Shown here one piece after another: positions 58,718 to 64,000 of a stretch of 64,000 bases of DNA. How positions within the stretch are numbered: the stretch's first letter is position 1; each line of letters begins with the position of its first letter. The stretch is from Sipunculus nudus (Eukaryota; Annelida; Sipuncula; Golfingiida; Sipunculidae): positions 41,666,019-41,730,018 of the forward strand of contig CM049306.1 in the NCBI GenBank assembly GCA_026874595.1, read 5' to 3'. A program made the position numbers and the translations under genes. The notes beneath the pieces are model-generated. The model was not told the DNA's origin and did not search any database. It was given only the letters and a program-made list of their open reading frames with translations.

Positions 58718-60462
58718 TTCAAATGATTACGTACATATGCTTGCCATTCAAATATTTTAATCATCACTGGAAGTGTGAAAGCTGATATACCAAACTGATT
58801 CTACCAGCGGAAACCAGCAAAATAACTCCCAATGCTTTTCCACTTAATGATATTTCTACGGTTGCCAGAGGTACAAAAAATATTAATTTAACAAAAAGTT
58901 GCGCTCAATGTGATAGTTACTGGACGTTTTAGTCACGATTATTATAGTGTAAACTTTATGGCTTAGATGAAATTGATATTTGAAACTAACATGTTTACTT
59001 CATTCCATGCACTCCGTGACCACTTACCGAAGAAGCTGTAATAGATGCCGTGAACCAGTTAGGCATACCACGTAGGACGCCGGGACGTAACCAATGAGGC
59101 GTATCCCGATGGGACGTATTGTTAAAATAAAAGTACATGTATCACTTGTCTGACTGTGTAAAATTTTACAGTTACTAAAACAGACAAAGTAATAATAGTT
59201 AATTATACTTTCGTTAGTAAACCATCTCTTGGGCCGCTTTTGAAAATCATTAAGCTCTGTGATCGATGTCACATACGTCAAATCAGCACACGTTAATGCC
59301 TAGTGTGTCTGTGTTATCCATTATTACTATATTATGTCCTCATGCACTCATATCGTTTTGTTCCTTTACTGAAGTTTGCCAAAATATTTAGTAATTTTAT
59401 TGTTTATTAGAGCATTATTTTTGGCTTAAAGTACGACCATCCCTCATTAGTGATAAACTCCGTGTGTGGTTAACTCATCAGCGTTCTCCAATTTATTGGC
59501 AAAACCAGAGATTTGAATGACTAATAATTATAGGTTTAACGTGTAACATCTTACTTTATTTTCCATATCCCTGTTATAATTTTCACTATTATAAGTATGT
59601 ATATCATGTCGTGAGAACATATTAAGTCTGCTCAAACATGAACGAACTGCTCACCAGAGACCAGCGAAGCCGCAGTATAAACGCGGTCACGAGATAACAC
59701 TCATCCGACGCGGCCACTTGTACAGTTTAAAGGATGAACCTTTAATTAATGGACGAAAAATGCTGATCAGAGATTTCTGGATGATGAAACATTTATATTG
59801 ATCTCTTACACGTACTCAATATATAAAGGAAAGAATAAATATTTACATATTTTGATAATATTCGACTTCTGACCGGACGACATTCCGAATAAAAGACATT
59901 ATGAATGGACAACATTTTTATGAGAGAAAAAAAAATAACTTTATAGAAAAAGAAATGAGGCTGGTTGTTATTTTGATAACATGAAAATACTACCTGTGCG
60001 TAGTATTCAGTTATTTTCTGAATATTCCTATTTTTTTCCCTGGCGCAAGTACGATCGGTGGCGAGTGACCTTTTTTGGAACAAATTAAGTACCGGGACCG
60101 GTATAGACAAACTATCCTGATAAAGATTTCTCTCCAAATTGTATGTGTCTATTTAATTTCTCGCGTGTATCTGCATGTTGAAACCGCAGCGCTAAAAACT
60201 ATCCTGCTGATTGAAGATTCCTCTTTAAATTGGGTGTGTTTTTTTTTTATATTTATTTTCACGGGTCAGTCTACGTGTTGAAACCGCTGAATAGTGAATG
60301 ATGAATAACAATTACCTTTGAGTCCCTACTAACCGCTAATTTAGTCCATAAAGAACTGCTAATCAATACCCTTCCTCAATCAACCAAACGTAAGACCGTG
60401 GTTATGTATCCAGTGCCGTATAGAGTTCACTAAACTTCGAGTGTTTTTTTTATATTTTTTTG
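58715..60462. other. Intergenic with a short tandem duplication
   Basis: A unit of about 90 bp is repeated at about 60108-60190 and 60197-60292 (ACTATCCTG at the start, TGTTGAAACCGC at the end of both). No gene recognised. Confidence 0.5.
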
Positions 60463-60853
60463 TGGAGGTAACCGCCTCCATTTTTTAATGCTCACTTAAC
60501 TACGTTTATGTACATCTGCAGAATTACATTCCGGTTTCGGACAACGTGACAGGGCAGTATCACGCGCTTCCTAACATGTTATATCCTGGCGTCAACCAGG
60601 CCCGGTGACTTCTGCACCTGCGGGCCCTCGGTGCGTAATCGTCCCCATTGCTGGGTCATACCTCCAAGGAACCCCCGAAAGGCGGGTTTGTCGTGTGTGA
60701 GTGAAACAAGGCCGTGGGGCACGACCTTCGCATTAAGCCGGCAGAGCGCTCACCCTGGGTGGGGTCGACCGTGAAAAATCTCACCGCCTCGGCTGGGATT
60801 CGAACTCACGATCTCCCTGTCCTGTGCTCTACCCCTGAGCCACAGAAGCCGGT
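60463..60853 (-). repeat. tRNA-derived SINE, family A (copy 5, best preserved)
   Basis: On -, ACCGGCTTCTGTGGCTCAGG, A box GGGGTAGAGCACAGGAC and B box CGTGAGTTCGAATCCC are intact. The body continues to GGAGGCGGTTACCTCC. Along with 38658-39046 this defines the family. Confidence 0.85.
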
Positions 60854-62231
60854 TTAGTGGAAGAGGCGGAGTTATCAGTTTTTATGAGATAATTATGTTT
60901 ATTTTACAAGCACTCCAGGCAAAATGAAGTACTTGTGCTAGGGTGTAAAAGGGCCAATTCTAAGATCCTTTATCCAACCCTGCAAATTTTAACAAAACTC
61001 TCCAGACACACGGAATTATTTTTTTATTATTTTTGCTGTAACAAGAAAAGATAAAGTGAATCAGTTTTATAATTACTGAGTGTATATAATGTATATAATG
61101 TGCATGCCTGGTATTCAAGTCCTTTCGTATGAATATATTTTGGTCTTCGTCATTTTATTTCCCGGAGCTCAGATCAGATTACCTTTGTATCCAGTTACAG
61201 TTTGCAATCTTTGTCCCCGCGTGTTTCGTCCAAATTCGAAACTCTACCCACAAATAGATTTACGCTTTTGTAACTTACTTCCTTGTGTCGTATTTCTCAG
61301 AAACCGGCATTCTCGAGACCGTCATTGTCCTTTTTAGTCAGACTAAAAATCGGATGCCCAAGTCACATTTTGGTTGAGGCTAAAATCCGGAGGTCTCAGG
61401 TCGCAAGGAGGATGTCAGAATTGATTAGTTCATATCGCTAGTAGTGTAATAATGCAGTATTTATATCATTAATAACTTTATCTTTCTATTAAAGGTGACA
61501 GACGAAATTTGCTGCGGTTAGAAAATATATCTCACAGGCTTCTAATGTTTACCAGAATCAACACTGGATGACGCCAATGACTATAGGCCATGTATTTGCG
61601 TTTCATTTTATTTTTATGATTGACGATGATGAAAACTGTTGTCAGGCAAATCCTTTCTCTTTTGTGACCACGCCTCAGAAATGCACGATTTTGGTTTTGA
61701 ACTTTGTAGGAAATAATCGGTGTTGTAGTCCACAGTATGAGATTTCGAGTGCAAGTGTAAGTCCAGGTTGGTCCAGTCATAGTCTATGTACTTTTGTTTC
61801 GAGTCCAAGTCCGGCTTGAATTTGATCCTGCAAAATTTAGAACAACAACAATCGGAAGAATCTGAAATTACAGACTTTACCCGTATATCTGATGGCCCGA
61901 AGAGCCAAAATATGGGTAGTCTAGAATTTTGAGGTCGGACCTTGATTTACGAGTCAAACAGTTGTACAAAATGGCGATCTTATACATTCAACACGAGTCG
62001 CTTGTAGGTCGCAGAATGTAAGGGTCTGTTTTATACAAATCTGTAATATGAAATCAGGACTGACGTAGGTGCATAAGCCACAAATCGGTAAAATGTTCCC
62101 GGGTCCCCGAATACCTGGCAGTGGAACCAGAAAAAGGACGGCATAACGTTACCCCGTGTCACCCTGCAGCCATACGCACCTGAAAGACCATGGCATTGTC
62201 CATTCATTCCGTTAGATTTAAACCGTGTGAT
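60854..62231. other. Intergenic, nothing recognised
   Basis: No gene or repeat recognised. Confidence 0.5.
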
Positions 62232-62525
62232 TCAGTCAGCATTGTCCATTCCACAGGACATAATTAAATCAATGTTGGATGGTAGGTCAGCCTTGCTTGT
62301 AGCTATGTCTTCAAAGCTCACTAGAACTGCAGGGGTACGAAAACTCAGGCACCACCAGTCGTATGCATTAACACATCCTCGTGACCGATAGAAATCGTAA
62401 TTAGTGACCCCGTCCGTGTTAATGAAGGCAGCTTGTAAAGATTCCATCTCAGTCACATCAGAGGACTTGGAGTAAATTAAATCTTGGGCTATGCAGAGAA
62501 ATTGTACATGTCTACATAAAACACA
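62232..62525 (-). pseudogene. Open-frame fragment faintly like a repeat-encoded invertebrate protein
   Basis: 97 residues open on -, preceded by a stop at 62528-62526. RHVQFLCIAQDLIYSKS recalls the (L)xIAQDIIY motif, and SNIDLIMSCGMDNAD at the end recalls the ...ADNxD... segment, of large uncharacterised proteins that occur in many copies in mollusc and cnidarian genomes; in those proteins the two lie much further apart. Function unknown. Could be chance; recollection only. Confidence 0.25.
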
Positions 62526-62738
62526 CTATTTCTTCTAGTTACACGACATCGCAGGCCATCACAGAAAGTAACATTTTGTTATCCGTTGCACTGAAGGACT
62601 AATCTTAGCGTCACGAGTACTTGCGATGTTAAGATCAACCTAGAATGAATAAAATGTTTAGGTAATGTTATAATTTACGTAGCAATGCAATAGAAGTTAC
62701 CTCATATTTCTTTTATAATAGTACTTTGCTATGTTTAT

Positions 62739-62779
<41 letters not shown>

Positions 62780-64000
62780 GTTTTAATATATTACAGAAGA
62801 GATAATTGTATATATGAATGTATAGTTTGTATTCATAGGTGTAAATATACGTTTTAAGTGCATATGTAACAAATTTACATTTATATATGGTAACAAAACG
62901 AAGACGTTTATGTTACTAGAAATAAAATAAAATCAATATGTTGTAGGTTATGCCTGTTTGATTCCTTGTAAAAACTATGAAAATATTTAGAATAATATCT
63001 CATTTGTTGATTATACAGCAAGCTATTCAAATACTACAGGTGCACTTGTGAATATTTCAGTGTATACATAAAGACACATTAAATCAGTTAATTCACAAAC
63101 TTGATGATACATTCATGTCTTGAATTTATTTATTAGTATGAATTTATTTCTTTTTTCAATTTTTACTTTTCTTACTAAGGTAAAGTGAAAATAGGTGATT
63201 TTTGGAAAGGATATGGATGATTTTGAAAGTTTAAGATATTTAGATTAGTGAAACACGGGAATAGGCGGGGAATGGTCTATAATAACATTACTTACTTAGT
63301 TTTTTTCTTGGTAAATCATCTTGGCTGCATTGTTATTTTATGTGGAGAACATATGTAATACCACGCATTATTTCTTAAAATGGTAAACAGGTGGATACAA
63401 CACCGGGCATATAATTTCATAATTTGTTTTTAAAGTATATGCAAGACCGTAAATTTCATGGATTAAACAGATTTACGTATAAGTTTTTTTTTCTTATTTA
63501 TTTATTTATGTATCCTTTTATTATTTGGATTATATGCGACTGCTTGAAAGTTCGATACAAATAGTTAAAAGATATCAAGTGTATGTTCTGTGTAAGGATA
63601 AGATGAGCTTGAAACTTTAACAAGGGGAGCTGCAACACCAGATTAAATATGTAAACAGGTGTCATGTTTATACCTTTGGGAAGGTAAGTTATAATTTTGA
63701 TACCTTAAGCTTGATTATAATATATAAATTGAAATTATTGTATGAACTTCATCAATGTTAATGGTTCACAGTTTACTTTTTCAAGATCAGAGGTAAACTT
63801 TTAGGGAAATTAGGGCGTACTTGTCATTTAAAGTGTCGGATTATGCTAAAACAGGATGTTGTAATATTTAGATTATTATTATGAGAGGTCTTCAATATAA
63901 GTGAATATTACATCACAAAAGAATTCATTATTTTTAGGATAAGAATTATAGAAGGCAACATATAAAGTAGGTGTATATACATGTACAGGTGTATGTTTAT
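62526..64000. other. Intergenic, AT-rich
   Basis: A (TA)n tract at about 62738-62780; otherwise very AT-rich with no gene recognised. Confidence 0.55.

Overview
The window is eukaryotic nuclear DNA from an invertebrate, most likely a bivalve mollusc or another lophotrochozoan. It is AT-rich, its genes are split by GT-AG introns, and its repeats include tRNA-derived SINEs and long non-autonomous elements carrying GTCC-type microsatellites plus tandem core repeats, as in bivalve pearl elements. One subunit of a nicotinic receptor is present, a family known to be expanded in molluscs. The host assignment is inference; no rRNA, mitochondrial or other diagnostic marker is present.

Two genes are convincingly present and they converge. 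On the + strand, positions 1-26174 hold eleven coding exons of the DNA helicase PIF1, missing only its N-terminal part upstream of the window. All ten introns have GT/AG borders, every junction keeps frame, and the joined exons give 558 residues ending in a natural stop. On the - strand, positions 37552-33756 hold a complete-looking five-exon gene for a Cys-loop nicotinic acetylcholine receptor subunit of 553 residues. It keeps the 45-bp and 110-bp exons typical of the family. It lacks the vicinal Cys pair of alpha subunits and has Asn instead of Leu at the 9' pore position. The 7.6 kb between the two stop codons contains repeats but no recognised gene.

Much of the rest is a record of transposition. 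The PIF1 introns hold an inverted-repeat element (2839-3499), a SINE (about 6969-7320), a pogo/Tigger-like element with TA target duplication and a transposase remnant (8886-10090), and a 360-bp MITE (10096-10455). The 13-kb last intron holds a tandem array with a unit of about 337 bp, interrupted exactly at a TTAA by a 5559-bp insertion, plus further repeats with a recurrent GGTGGCGCCACC palindrome. Two related pearl-like elements lie at 23139-25742 and 29372-31258. Downstream of the receptor gene (38-64 kb) I see no recognised gene. That part holds at least four more copies of the first SINE, other tRNA-like heads, AT and GA microsatellites, long G/C tracts, a diverged local duplication (about 51.8-53.8 kb), and one open frame (62525-62232, - strand) faintly like a repeat-encoded protein.

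No CRISPR array, operon or prokaryotic system is present. The strongest candidates for something undescribed are the nested TTAA insertion inside the core-repeat array, its internal CACCTG-rich array, and the unusual receptor pore residue.
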